Positions 24,118-35,815 of a stretch of DNA of 64,000 nt are shown here, piece by piece. Below the pieces are notes generated by a model. That model had not been told where the DNA came from. It ran no database searches and saw only the letters and a program-made list of their open reading frames with translations. Position 1 is the stretch's first letter, and each line of letters starts with the position of its first letter. Location of the stretch: assembly GCF_032884065.1 (NCBI RefSeq), contig NC_088863.1, positions 43,382,310 to 43,446,309 on the forward strand. Direction: 5' to 3'. This DNA comes from Artemia franciscana. Its lineage: Eukaryota; Arthropoda; Branchiopoda; Anostraca; Artemiidae. A program made the translations under genes and the position numbers.

Positions 24118-25738
24118 AAACAGTTCGTGGTAACGAACTGTAGTAAGGAGCGACCCGGCTCAATAGTAACCAAAACTCTAAAAAATGGAATTTTGATACC
24201 AATAGCTACATCAAAAGAATCGCATTTTAATGCTGGTTTTAAATATATAAGTTTCATCAAGTTTAGTCTTACCCATCAAACGTTACGAGCCTGAGAAAAT
24301 TTGCGTTATTTTAGAAAATAGGGAGAAACGCCCCCTAAAAGTCATAGAATCTTAACGAAAATCACACCATCAGATTCAGCGTATCAGAAAACCCTACTGT
24401 AGAAGTTTCGAGCTCCAATCTACAAAAATGTGGAATTTTGCATTTTTCGCCAGAAGGCAGATCACGGATGCGTGTTTATTTGTTTTTTTTTTTTTCTTTT
24501 TCCCAGGGGTGATCGTATCGACCCAGTTGTCCTAGAATGTTGCAAGAGGGCTCATTCTAATGGAAATGAAAAGTTCTAGTGCCCTTTTTAAGTGACCAAA
24601 AAAATTGGAGGGCACCTAGGCCCCCTCCCACGCTAATTATTTTCCCAAAGTCAACGGATCAAAATTCTGAGATAGCCATTTTATTCAGCGTAGTCGAAAA
24701 ACCTTATAACTATGTCTTTGGGGACGACTTACTCCCCCACAGTCCCCGTGGGAGGGGCAACAAGTTACAAACTTTGACCTGTGCTTACATATAGTAATGG
24801 TTATTGGGAAGTATACAGGCGTTTTCAGGAGGATTTTTTTAGTTTGGGGGAGGGGTTGAGAAGAGGGGGATATGCTGGGGGAACTTTCCTTCGAGAATTT
24901 GCAATGGGAGAAGAAAATTTCCATGAAGGGAGAGCAGGATTTACTAGCATTATTTAAAAAAAACAATTAAAAAATAAAAGTGAAAAAGCTTGTTCAGCTG
25001 GAAGTAAGGAACAGCAATAAAACTTAAAACAAACAGAAATTATTACCCATATGAGGGCTCACCTCCTTCTAATACCTCGCTCTTTACGCTAAAGTATTTT
25101 CAGTAATTTCAACTACTTATTCTACGGCTTTTGTGATTCAGGGGGTCATTCTTAATGAATTGGGATAAAATTTAAGCTTTAGTGTAAAGAGCGAGGTACT
25201 GACGATGGGGCGAATCCCCTCATATATGTAATAAAAACATGAGAATACAAAAGTTCTTTACGTAAGCTAATTTATAAGTTACGTAAATCTTTTACCAATA
25301 AAAAGATTCGTAAAAAATTAAAAGTTCTAGTTGCCTTTTTAATTAACCAAAAAATCGGGGGGCAACTAGGCTTCGTCCCCCGCTCTTTTTTTCTCAAAAT
25401 CATTCGATCAAAATTATGAGAAAGCCATTGAGCCAAAAAAAAAAATGCAAATTTCGTTTTGATTATTCCTCTGCGGAGAGCCAAAATCAAAACATGCATT
25501 GATTCAAAAACGTTCAGAAATTAAATAAAAAAAACAAGTTTTTTAACTGAAAGTAAGGAGCGACATTAAAACTTAAAACGCACAGAAATTACTTCGTATA
25601 TGAAAGAGGCTGCTTCCTCATCAACGCCCCGCTCTTTACGCTAAAGTTTTTTTACTGTTTTAAAAAGAAGAATTGAGATAAAGAGTCAAACTTTAGCGTA
25701 AAGAGCGGGGCGTTGATGAGGAAGCAGCCTCTTCCTCA
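24118..25738 (-). repeat. Hairpin composite repeat, - copy truncated in HP1
   Basis: Palindrome 24120-24141, tail, HP2 (about 25000-25240), spacer, HP1 left arm (from about 25530) and part of the second arm. It stops at 'gcagcctcttcctcata' where the decayed coding remnant starts. HP1 shares the CGCACAG and TCATCAACG variants with the copy at 39308. Confidence 0.82.
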
Positions 25739-25739
25739 T

Positions 25740-27240
25740 AGATGCAGGTTTTCATCCCCAGGGATACATTAGGTTTCTGCAGTGGGCTTTTGAATGTGGA
25801 CCACCGAAAAGTCGAATTCAATTGCACATCCACTCATCATGCGATAAAATCTTACTATTAATTTGGATTCAAATACGGAGGGTGGAATTACAGGGATTAC
25901 CATGAATGAGCTGGGACTTCTGAAATGGAATTTAACTCTTCCTTTTTGTGCCTCTGTCATAACTGCGTTCAGTGAGATGCTACGTGTTGTATCTCACTGT
26001 GAGTCTGACACCGTTAACCACGAAGATCGCCCTTCCTTCATCCTGCATCAGCATAAAGCTGTTGATAAAGTGAAACATGTTCTGGAATCCAGGCACCATC
26101 CTTTTCGATGCAGTGATGACGATTTGCTCGATATTCGTAATCTTGAGATAGAGCACTTGAGCAGTACTTGGACGGAGATAAAGCTAATTTTAGCATAGTG
26201 AAAGAGTATTGGTATTGTGAAAGGATATTGGCGAGTGCTGATATTGCTGGTGACACAGGACTTCACCGTGTGAAGAAATCGCTTTCTCATGAGCTTCTCT
26301 CACATGCATCCTCTATATTTAAGAAAAGTGCCATTTCTGGGAAGATTTTTTCTCGGTGAGGACCTAAATCAACTCTTCTGGGGTATTTGAGGTGGGGTAT
26401 TTCTGGGGTATTACAAGTAGCTTGAATGAGTGGCTCGTTAATGAAAAAATTAGCAGTGAGTTGATTGACTCAAAGGTGGTAGACTTGATGCTATGCCTCA
26501 GAAGCCACCCACCAACTGAACAGAAAACCATAGTGAGCTGCGGAAAACGAAAATCTTATACTCTTTTGTCTTTTAACGGTGACATTAAAGGATTGCATGT
26601 TCTTGCAAATAGATATGGATGGAATAGTTGGATAATGTGACAAAGAAGGCAATATGATCTGCTTAAAAGACTGTAGTGGTTGCCGCGAGCAGTGAGGATC
26701 TTCATACATGTTTCCTGTATCTCTAGATAACCTCTTAAAGCTAGATAATTGGAACTTCGTACTATCAAATTCTATGGCAAAGGCAATACTGATTGAACTT
26801 TTTTTTGCCGATTTTGAAAACTTAGTTCATGTGCTTTAAGCCAGTTTAACTGTCTGCCTCTCTGGAGTCCTTCAAGATTGGAGGAAACTAATGATGCTCA
26901 TTAAAAGTGAATGCACTGATACAGACCTTGAATATAATTTTGAGTTGTACCCGTGATCAGGCAAAATCCGGAGTTGTGTTGCACACATTAGATTGTTTGA
27001 AGAGGGGTATCGGAATTGTATATGTCGATGCGAATGACGTACACATTTTGTCCTTTTGATGTATCATTACAAGCTACTCCTTTGATACCACTCAAATGAT
27101 GAAAAATGGAAAGGTTTTATCCCATTTCGTGAATATTCAGTACCTATCAACGTTGCAGAATTTACCAAGCAACCTAGTTTTTTCGTCGGCCTTCTTCATA
27201 CATTTTGGGTTGTGATACAGTGGGTTTTATGTTCTCTATT
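25740..27240 (+). pseudogene. Decayed coding remnant with ADTR/VDANDV-like motifs
   Basis: Three frames carry successive protein-like pieces: 25863-26198 (MNELGLLKWNLTLPFCASV..., HQHKAVDKVKHVLESRHHPF), 26168-26359 and 26392-26640 (NEWLVNEK, LRSHPPTEQK). Around 26950-27190 come pieces reading QAKSGVVLHTLDCLKRG, IVYVDANDVHIL, INVAEFTKQ and FVGLLHTF. These resemble an uncharacterised invertebrate family with an HEEADTR...LH, V.VDTDVL and LHA.TGCDT layout, often present in many copies and probably mobile-element borne (my recollection, not searched). Several frameshifts and stops; no function likely. Flanked on both sides by hairpin repeats. Confidence 0.6.
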
Positions 27241-28432
27241 AAGTAAAAAAATCAATTTTTTTAAACTGAATGTAAGGAACGACTGTAAAACTTAGAAAGA
27301 ACGGAAATTATTCCGTATATGATAGGGGCTGTCCCTTCCTCAACGCCCCGCTCTTTACACTAAAGTTTTCTTTTTTTTTAAAAAGAGAACTATGACAAAG
27401 AGTCAAACTTTAGGGTAAAGAGCGAGGCATTGAGGTGGGGACTGCCCCTTTCATATTCGGAATAATTTTTGTTCGTTTTAAATTTTAATGTCACTCCTTA
27501 CTTTCAGTTAAAAAAAACTTCTTTTTTTTATTTCATTTCTGAATGTTTTTGAATTAATGTAGGTTTTGATTTTGGCTCATCGTACATGAATCACAAAAAA
27601 AAAAATGCATATCAATTTTTGCTTTTTTGGCTAAATGGCTTTCTCAAAGTTTTCATCGGACGATTTTAAAAAAAATGGGCGGGAGAGGAGGCCTTGTTAC
27701 CCTCCAATTTTTTGGTTACTTAAAAAGGCCACTAGAACTTCAATTTTACTTACGAAAGTTTTTATTAGCAATAAATATTCGTAACTTACGAATTAACTTA
27801 CGTAACGAACTTCTACATTCGCATATTTTTATTACGTATATTAGGGGGTTGCCCTCTCGTCAATACCTCGCTCTGTATATTAAAGTTCAAATTTTGTTCC
27901 AATACTTTAAGAACGACCTCTGAATCATAAAGACTGTTTAATTAGAATATTAGCTCTTTTGAAATTACTTTGCATTAGAATGAGCCGTCTCGCGACATTC
28001 TTGGACCACTGGGTCGATACGATAACCCCTGGAAAAAAAAAATCAACAAAAACATATAAACACGCATCCGTGATCTTTCTTCTGGCAAAATAAAAACAAA
28101 ATTCCACATTTTTGCAGATAGGAGCTTGAAACCTCTGCAGTAGGGTTCTGTGATACGCTGAAACTGATAGTGTGCTGAATCTGATAGTGTGATTAAGATT
28201 TTATGATTTATTGGGGGTGTTTCTCCCTTTTGTCGAAAATTTGGCAAATTTTCTCAGGCTCGTAACTTTTGACGGGTAAGACTAAACTTGATGAAACTTA
28301 TATATTTAAAATCAGCATTAAAGTTTAATTCTTTTGATGTATCTATTGATCTCGAAATTTCGTTTTTTAGAGTTTCGGTTACTATTGAGCCAGGTCGCTC
28401 CTTGCAACAGTTCGTTGCCACGAACTTGTTTG
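27238..28432 (+). repeat. Hairpin composite repeat, + copy with internal deletion
   Basis: HP1 (about 27255-27520), spacer and left half of HP2. At about 27968 it jumps from the HP2 loop ('agctcttttgaaattact') to the tail ('ttgcattagaatgagcc'), losing roughly 700 bp relative to full copies, then runs to a mutated terminal palindrome (28407-28429). Confidence 0.78.
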
Positions 28433-31400
28433 AAAGGAAAAAGAGTGGTGGCTAAGAATATAAAGAAATGGGGATTGCAGGAACAGGTTGATTTGCTTGT
28501 GAAAAAGATATAGGTCAAAGCTGGATTCTTCTGCCCAAGAAAGGTTTCTTTTTTTTCCAAGAAAGCCATTGTTACTGTATACTGTATATGCCACATCCAC
28601 ACCTCTTAACTTCTCTTGATGACTTGCAAGTACGCTTATAACCTCGAATACGGGAACTCAAATGTTTACCGGCATCTGGCGCTGTCTTTGAGGCCTATAC
28701 TAAACGCTTTTACCTCCAGTTGGGCATTTTTGTAGTCAAACCGACCAAAGCTGCAGTTTCTGCGTCCTGTACAGTTTCTTTGGACTTTTCTGGATAGTGA
28801 GGTTAGGCCAGTTATGTCCACCCTTAAGGCATTCCCAGCAGGGGTGTATCTCGGTTTTCGAGTTTTGAGGGGGTGTATAAAGAATGTGCCGACAAAATTG
28901 TCCATTGTGCCGACAATTGAGGACAAATAAACTAAATTAAACTTAAACATAAGCAAAAACATAATGTAAAATCCATGCGCCGACATCTTGGAATTTTAGG
29001 AGGTGTCCAGATTGTGTGGCACCTGAGAACTGCTCGTGCAAGCGCTGTACAAATATTGTTTATGCGACCATGACCATGAGATTTAGTTTGTGGCCGTTGG
29101 AAAATGTTTTAATGCTTCTCTTATGTTCTATAATTGATTATTCTATTTCTGCAATCTTTTTAGTTTCTTCTATCAATAATCCAGACTCCCTTGGAAAAAT
29201 TTGACAGACCCAGGACAAGAAGATTGGACGGTGACAGTGCTGGGTCCTGTATAAGCATGCAAATTATCCCTACCACTTCTCCCCGGAGACAGAGACACAG
29301 ATCACCCCTAAGGATTTTTCACTATTTCTAGTCATTTTATATATTGCCTAAACAAAAAAAAAACAACTAAATCAGCACATAAATCACTAGATTATTGAAG
29401 AAAATCACAAAGTCAACCAAAGGATCAGTAAAATCTTTTTTCCCTCACCGAGTGGCAACCCTGCTCTCTTGACGACTGACGACTGGCTATAATAATTGGC
29501 TATACCCGTTGTAGGGCACCTTAACGCCAACTATTCTTTCTGACGTACCTCTACAAGGTCCTTTGCACGGTAATGTTTTCTCACGGTAGTTCACGGTAGT
29601 TTCACGATAGTTCTCTTGTAGTCTCATAGAGAAACATTTTGGACAAAAAATCAAACTGGCTCCAGAGTTTGTTGTCCGCTGCATCAAAATACACTGATTA
29701 TCTTCTGCCAATCTTTTGCCACGTCTGCTTTTCACCTTGATTGGGATAAGTTTTGCAGCCTCAGTAAAACTTGTTTTTTTTTCCAGCCAACTGGCTAGGA
29801 TTTTTCTTATCCCTTACCTTTTTTCTTTGCTTTTGATACCTTTGACAACAGTACCTGTAACAACATTAGAAATAATCATCTAATCCACAAACATTGTCAT
29901 TTAAAAAATGGGCGCGTTTCTGACAATGTATTTTGAAAGAGGATTTTTCTATATTTTTTGTCCAATTTCTATAGGAGCCTTTCACGTTGGTGTCCAGACG
30001 CTTAGATTATCCATTCATCTTATATTGCAAAATTACCTCACCGTGATGGTATCAAAGAGCAATCAAAAATTTTACAACTCACTAAATACAACAGGCAACG
30101 AGCGCGTAACCTTCTCTTTGACTGTAGTCGCCTCTGATTCGCGAAAGGATATCGACATTTAGTGGCAATCTCGACCTCGTCAAAGTTTTCCAATGCCTTG
30201 CGCAAGCGGCAAAGTGAACCAGTTGATCACCCGTTGTGCTGCATTACGTGGAAAGTAAAACCGTTTTTATTTCAATTACTTTAAACAAAATTGTAGGAAG
30301 GAGGGTGGTGTTTCACTTTCTCCTTTTGGCACTGCCGCCCCTCCCAAATTAAGGCTCTGGATCCGTGCTTGGGCTGTGTGTTAATTGTTGAAAGTTTTTG
30401 TGTAATTTTTTTTCAGAGAAACAGCATGCTTTTTTGAATTTTGAAGACTATCACCCCTCCCCAACGATAATAAATCGATAAATAAATAAAACCAAAAAAC
30501 TACAGAAATTACAATAAATAACCAAGTGAAACTCAAAAGGAGCAGGAACTAAGAGGAGTAGGGCTAATTGTCCCTTGCCTTCTGAAGACCAGAAAAATAT
30601 TAAACTTTACTGAAAACAATACCTATTTCAAGCTGAGTGTCTTTATTTCTATATCATAATAAATCACCATCATAGCCAAGACTACTAAAAAAAAAATGAA
30701 TGTGGATCGACAGTCTAATGCATTTGTTGATATTCATTCCTAAGAGCCTTAACAATTTTGGATTTATTAAAGTTAAAAAAGTGATAACTTTTAAAACGCT
30801 GATACGCCAGGTGACTCTTCAGACCCGTGCATTCCCCTAGAATCTTGAGACTTATATGATTTTGCTGTTTCATGCAGCAAATTCATTATATTCTTTCTCA
30901 TACATTCATTCCATTTGTTGAAAGCTGTGCCTCGACCTCTCTTTGAAAAAACACGGCCTCTCGCGTACGTCCTTAAGCACGGAACTTGCTCACTTAATCA
31001 GCCATTTCACAACGTTTGTTTCCAACCGCATTATGTCACAAGAGGGCTGAACAAATCATCTTTGATGTGCTATTTCCACCACGCATTCCTCCAAGAGCAA
31101 AAAAATTACATAAAGATAGTTTTCAACTGTGTTTAGAAACTGTTATGGCTGCTTTAACTGAGGAGAAAAGTAGGAAGAAAGTTGCCAAATGTCCCAGCCA
31201 TCGACAAAGAAAATATCATAGACCAACTTTAGCGAGAGCCTTAATTTTCATTTATATGAAGTCAGTCACTTGCAAAAAAAATCTGAAGCTTAAGTTTTTG
31301 ACATGGCAAAAACGTGGTCTTTTAAGTTGAATGATTAACTTTTTGACGTTGATTTCTTAATAATGAAGCTGTTTGGCTCTTAATTATGAAACTGTAAGGT

Positions 31401-32461
31401 ATTGACCAGAAATTTGGAGTTTGTACGAGAAAGAAAGGGGAAATTTCTGCTGCGAGTACGATAAATTGTTTGCTATGCTAAGTGTCCATAAATTTAAAAA
31501 GCTAAAATTCTCGTTTGAGTGGTCATAAGCCATGCAGTATGCACTTTTGAGAAAACATTTATTAAATTTTTGTAAGCCCACCATAAAGGTAGACTGTTTC
31601 CGAAATTATGTTTTCTTAGCCATTCACATAATGATGAAAGGGTAAATTCCATCAAGTTTGTGTTAGTCCAAAATATTCGAGGTTGGTGTTACAAATTGAA
31701 ATGATAGTGGAAATTCCTGCTTTTTTAGCAGAAATTTGAGAATTTATTTCCAGGTTTACACTTCTTGGCTATGCGTTTTGGCAATATGGCCAAATAAGCC
31801 ATACGTTTTGTACCTTGCAAATTTCTCATCTTTTTTTATGTTACATTAGAGAAGTTTCCTACTACTTTTACGCCAGTCAGTAAAAGACAAGAAGGTTGCA
31901 ACCAAATCGTTAAAAAAATTGGTCTGAAGAATTTAATCTGAATCAAAGAAAGAATTAAGAAAAAGACGAACGAAGCCATCAAGAAGCTTTAAAATGTTTA
32001 TGATAGTCGATTGTTGCTTAGTATATTTTTTTTATTAGCTCTAAAAAATGTTAAGCTTGGGCTTGTCACAGAACAACAGAAATTCAATACACTGGAGGTA
32101 TAGATTAAACAATAACAACCCTCAGGATCAAATAGCTTGAAAAGCCAGGTCATTTATGTAGTATTGTTTTATGCTCTTCGCTCATTGACTCGGTAAAGAT
32201 TTTGAATTTTCTTAAGTTTCCCCTTCCCTAGCTTTCTTCATTAAGAGAACCGTAATAATATAACCCTTTGATATTATGATTTTATCATAGTGACCTATAA
32301 AGATATGTATAATTTGAAAGAGTGCCAAATTAACTAACTAGTATAAGTTTTATATTTAATTAGATAATTCTATTGAAAGTTACGACCTCTGTTTCCCAGA
32401 AAAAAAAAGCAGTAAGATAACGCCATCTGTCTCAATTCAATAATTAATTTCCCATTTATAG

Positions 32462-32690
32462 GTATTTACAGAGGAAATTAGTGTATTTTTGCACGAACAT
32501 GACAATGGTATGTATAGAACAGACGTCTACTTTTTGGCCAAGACAATGTCGGACCTACCCCGTTTCATTATTTTGCCCGTTTTATTCTTAATGCTCCCTT
32601 ATTTTACAATTGGATTAAATCCAAGCATCGACAGATTCATTATTGCTGCAGGGATATGCATTTTAGTGGCTTTGTGTGCAACGTCTTACG
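32462..32690 (+). CDS. white-like: ABCG White-like gene 1, exon for membrane helices 3-4
   Basis: Acceptor tttatag ends at 32461; donor gtgaga begins at 32691; phase 0 in, phase 1 out (window residues 221-296 plus one base of Gly297). It begins VFTEEISVFLHEH, the White 'NVF..E..VF..E' cytoplasmic loop, then YRTDVYFLAKTMSDLP, the elbow with the family's 'Y....YFL.K...E.P' pattern. Helix 3 (FIILPVLFLMLPYFTIGL) and helix 4 (FIIAAGICILVALCATSYGY, completed by the next exon) follow. The in-frame ATG at 32489 is internal. Confidence 0.93.
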
Positions 32691-33221
32691 GTGAGATTTT
32701 ATTTTATTTTTTTCTTTTTACATATACTTCGTAAAAAAGCACAATGTTTCGCAATAGCCAACTAAAATGTTAATGCATTTTGTTATTTCCACGGATGAAA
32801 TGGCAAAGAAAAATAACGAAAATAAACGAAACTGGCCCAAGGCTGTTGGTTTTTGTTTTAATTTTACTCCTTATTCCCGTTGAAAAACGTCTTTTTTAAT
32901 AGAAATAAAAAAAAAAAAACTGTGGAAACTCTGAGTACTTAAGAAGCTTTGTCTAGCCCTCTTAAACTTAGAATTTATCCGTCTTCTTCCGAGCTTGCGT
33001 CCCGTGTTATTTCAATTCTCATTACGAGTAATTTAAACCAATCGAAGAGAGGGGACTATCTCGTTTCCTATACCACTGACGTACGTAATCCTTGTTGGGT
33101 TGTAATTGTTATGAAATTGAAAACCAAACTATTCAGAAATGTCTTCATTAAACTAAGCAGTATCATTTTACGTAAATAAAACAACAGAAAAAATCTTGAT
33201 CGTGCACAACTCTTTCTATTA

Positions 33222-34863
33222 TTAAATATAAAAAAAAACAAGTTTTTTTAACTGAAAGTAAGGAGCGACATTAAAACTTAAAACGAACAGAAATTGCTTC
33301 GTATATGAAAGGGGCTGCTTCCTCATCAATGCCTCGCTATTTACGCTAAAGTTTAGCTCTTTCAACTCTTCTTTTTAAAACAGTAAAAAACTTTAGTGTA
33401 AAGAGCGGGGCGTTGATGAGGAAACAGCCCCTTTCATATACGAAACAATTTCTGTTCGTTTTAAGTTTTAATGTCGCTCCATACTTTCAGTTAAAAAAAC
33501 TTGTTTTTTTATTTAATTTCTGAACGTTTTTGAATTAATGCATGCTTTGATTTTGGCTCTCCGCATAGGAATAATTAAAACGAAATTTTCATATTTATTT
33601 TTTTTGGCTAAATGGCTTTCTCATAGTTTTGATCGAATGATTTTGAGAAAAAAAGAGCGGGGGAAGAAGCCTACTTGCCCTCCAATATTTTGGCTACTTG
33701 AAAAGGCAACTAGAAATTTCAATTTTTTACGAATGTTCTTATTAGTAAAAAATGTACATAACTTATAAACTAGCTTACGTAACGAACTTTTGTATTCTCA
33801 TGTTTTTATTACATATATGAGGGGGTTCACCCTCTCGTTAGTACCTCGCTCTTTATACTTAAGCTTATTTTGTCCCATATCATTAAGAATGACCCCTGAA
33901 TAACAAAAGGCATAGAATAAATAGTTGAAATTACTAAAAATTCTTTAGCGTAAAGAACGAGGTATTAGGAGGAGGTTAGCCCCTCATATGCGTAATAATT
34001 TCTGTTCGTTTCCAGTTTTAATGCTGCTCCTTACTTCCAGTTGAAAAAAACTTTTTCATATTTATTTTTTCATTGTTTGTTTTTAAATAATGCTAGAAAA
34101 TCCTGCGCTCCCTTCAATGAAATTTTCTTCCCCCATGAAAAATTCCTCGATGGGAAGTTCCTTCAACATATCCCCCTCTTCTCAGCCTCTCCCCCCAAAC
34201 AAAAATCTCCTTGGAAACATCTGTACACTTCCCAATAACTGTTGCTCTACGTAAGCACTAGTCAAAGTTTGTAACTTGTAGCCCCTCCCACGGGGACTGT
34301 GGAGGAATAAGTCGTCCCCAAAGACATAGTTGTAAATTCTTTGACTACGCTGAATAGAATGGCTATCTCAGAATTTTGATCCGTTGACTTTGGGAAAATA
34401 ATTAGCGTGGGTGAGGGCTTAGGCGCCCTCCAATTTTTTTGGTGACTTAAAAAGGGCACTAGAACTTTTCATTTCCGTCAGAATGAGCCTTCTCGCAACA
34501 TTCTAGGACCACTGGGTCGATACGATCACCCCTGGGGAAAAAAACAAACAAACAAATAAACACGCATCCGTGATCTGCCTTCTGGCAGATCATTCTTCTG
34601 ATTTGCCTTCGTGATCTGCCTTCTGGCAGTCCCTATGACTTTTAGGGGGTGTTTCCCCCTGTTTTCTAAAATAGGACAAATTTTCTCTGGCTCGTAACTT
34701 TTGATGGGTAAGACTAAACTTGATGAAACTTATATATTTAAAATAAGCATTAAAATGCGATTCTTTTGATGTAGCTATTGGTATCAAAATTCCATTTTTT
34801 AGAGTTTTTTTTTTACTATTGAGCCTGGTCACTCCTTACTACAGTTCGTTACCACGAACTGTT
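33222..34863 (+). repeat. Hairpin composite repeat, full-length + copy
   Basis: 'attaaatataaaaaaaacaag' start, HP1 about 33245-33505, spacer with 'attttgagaaaaaaagagcgggggaagaagcct', HP2 33805-34040, tail, terminal palindrome 34841-34862. The tail has a local duplication of 'gtgatctgccttctggca' (about 34571-34587 and 34611-34628). Confidence 0.85.
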
Positions 34864-35815
34864 TTATTCAATACCCTGTTACCGCTGGTATTAATAGACA
34901 ATTGATCAACAATTATATTTCATTTTGTAGGCACCGCATATTGGGTTAGGGGTGCATATGCCATCATGCAGTAGTATGGCCACTGAAACTGGACGGGTAT
35001 TTAATTAGCTTTTCTTTAATTCTAAATTAATTGGCTCAGAATATTCCCCTGATAGTATGTTAGTCCCATTTGGGTAAAACTGTTCTATTGCAGCAACAAG
35101 TGGCATAAACCAGCCCTTTTCTGTGGTTTAGTGTCGTTTCCGCGCGCCAGCATGGCCTTTGAAGCCGAGACACCAATTACTTAACCGATTAATTTTGATA
35201 GTGCTGGGTCGATAGGGTTCCTCAGAATTTTCATGCTGCAATAATATAGCCCTGTTTCGGCAACCATTCTTGTGCCGTGCAACAATACTGTCTGAATCCA
35301 CTCTTTGTTGTGGCGTAATTTCATTTATTACTTCAGAAAGGCATCAATGTCTTAAGTTTTATGAAATATGTAGAACCACCGGTTGTAAACAATCTATCCT
35401 GAGACAAAGAAGTACACAATGAATGCGAATCCATAACCCTCCTTCCTTGGAAAACTCTTAAATTCTGCGTTTTATTTGATAGCAGCTTGTGATCTCTCTC
35501 TTTCTTTTTGAGTTGTTAGAAATGTTGAATTTCATGGTGTATTTTTCATTTAGAACTCCATCCTTGTCTAGGTTTTTTTCCCTTTTCTAAAATTGTATGA
35601 ATTTGGTTGTTTATATGTTTAGGGGTAAACTGTAAGTTAATAAATTTTGATATTCATAATTAGGATGAAAACAAAATTTAAAAACAAATTCCATTTATTT
35701 CGATCATAATTCTGCTCCATAGAATTTTGGAGATTGGACTGCCACTCCCCTTGGCCACGCCATTTATGTTCAACTTTCATTTTTGTATAACAATATCTTG
35801 AGGATTATGATCATC

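Larger units (their letters stand above)
8146..32461 (+). other. Gene 1 giant intron (24.3 kb)
   Basis: The intron splits the coding sequence between codons AAC and GTA (phase 0); donor gtaagt, acceptor tttatag. It is mostly repeats: a HINE-like element, about ten copies or pieces of the hairpin composite repeat, and a decayed coding remnant (all listed). Stretches where I see nothing explicable: 8460-8910, 12025-12140, 15112-15445, 20220-20575, 22320-22990, 23930-24115, 28440-32460. The last contains short open frames (31016-31330 +; 29487-29735 -) I cannot assign. Confidence 0.85.

Noticed and set aside
29487..29735. - strand frame with CPKC-like motif
   Set aside because: A single CxxC in 82 codons, with no second metal-binding pair and no continuation.
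31016..31330. 104-codon open frame (MFPTALCHKRAEQII...)
   Set aside because: Longest intronic frame outside repeats with fairly protein-like composition, but no motif, splice context or neighbouring frame supports it. A translated search would decide.
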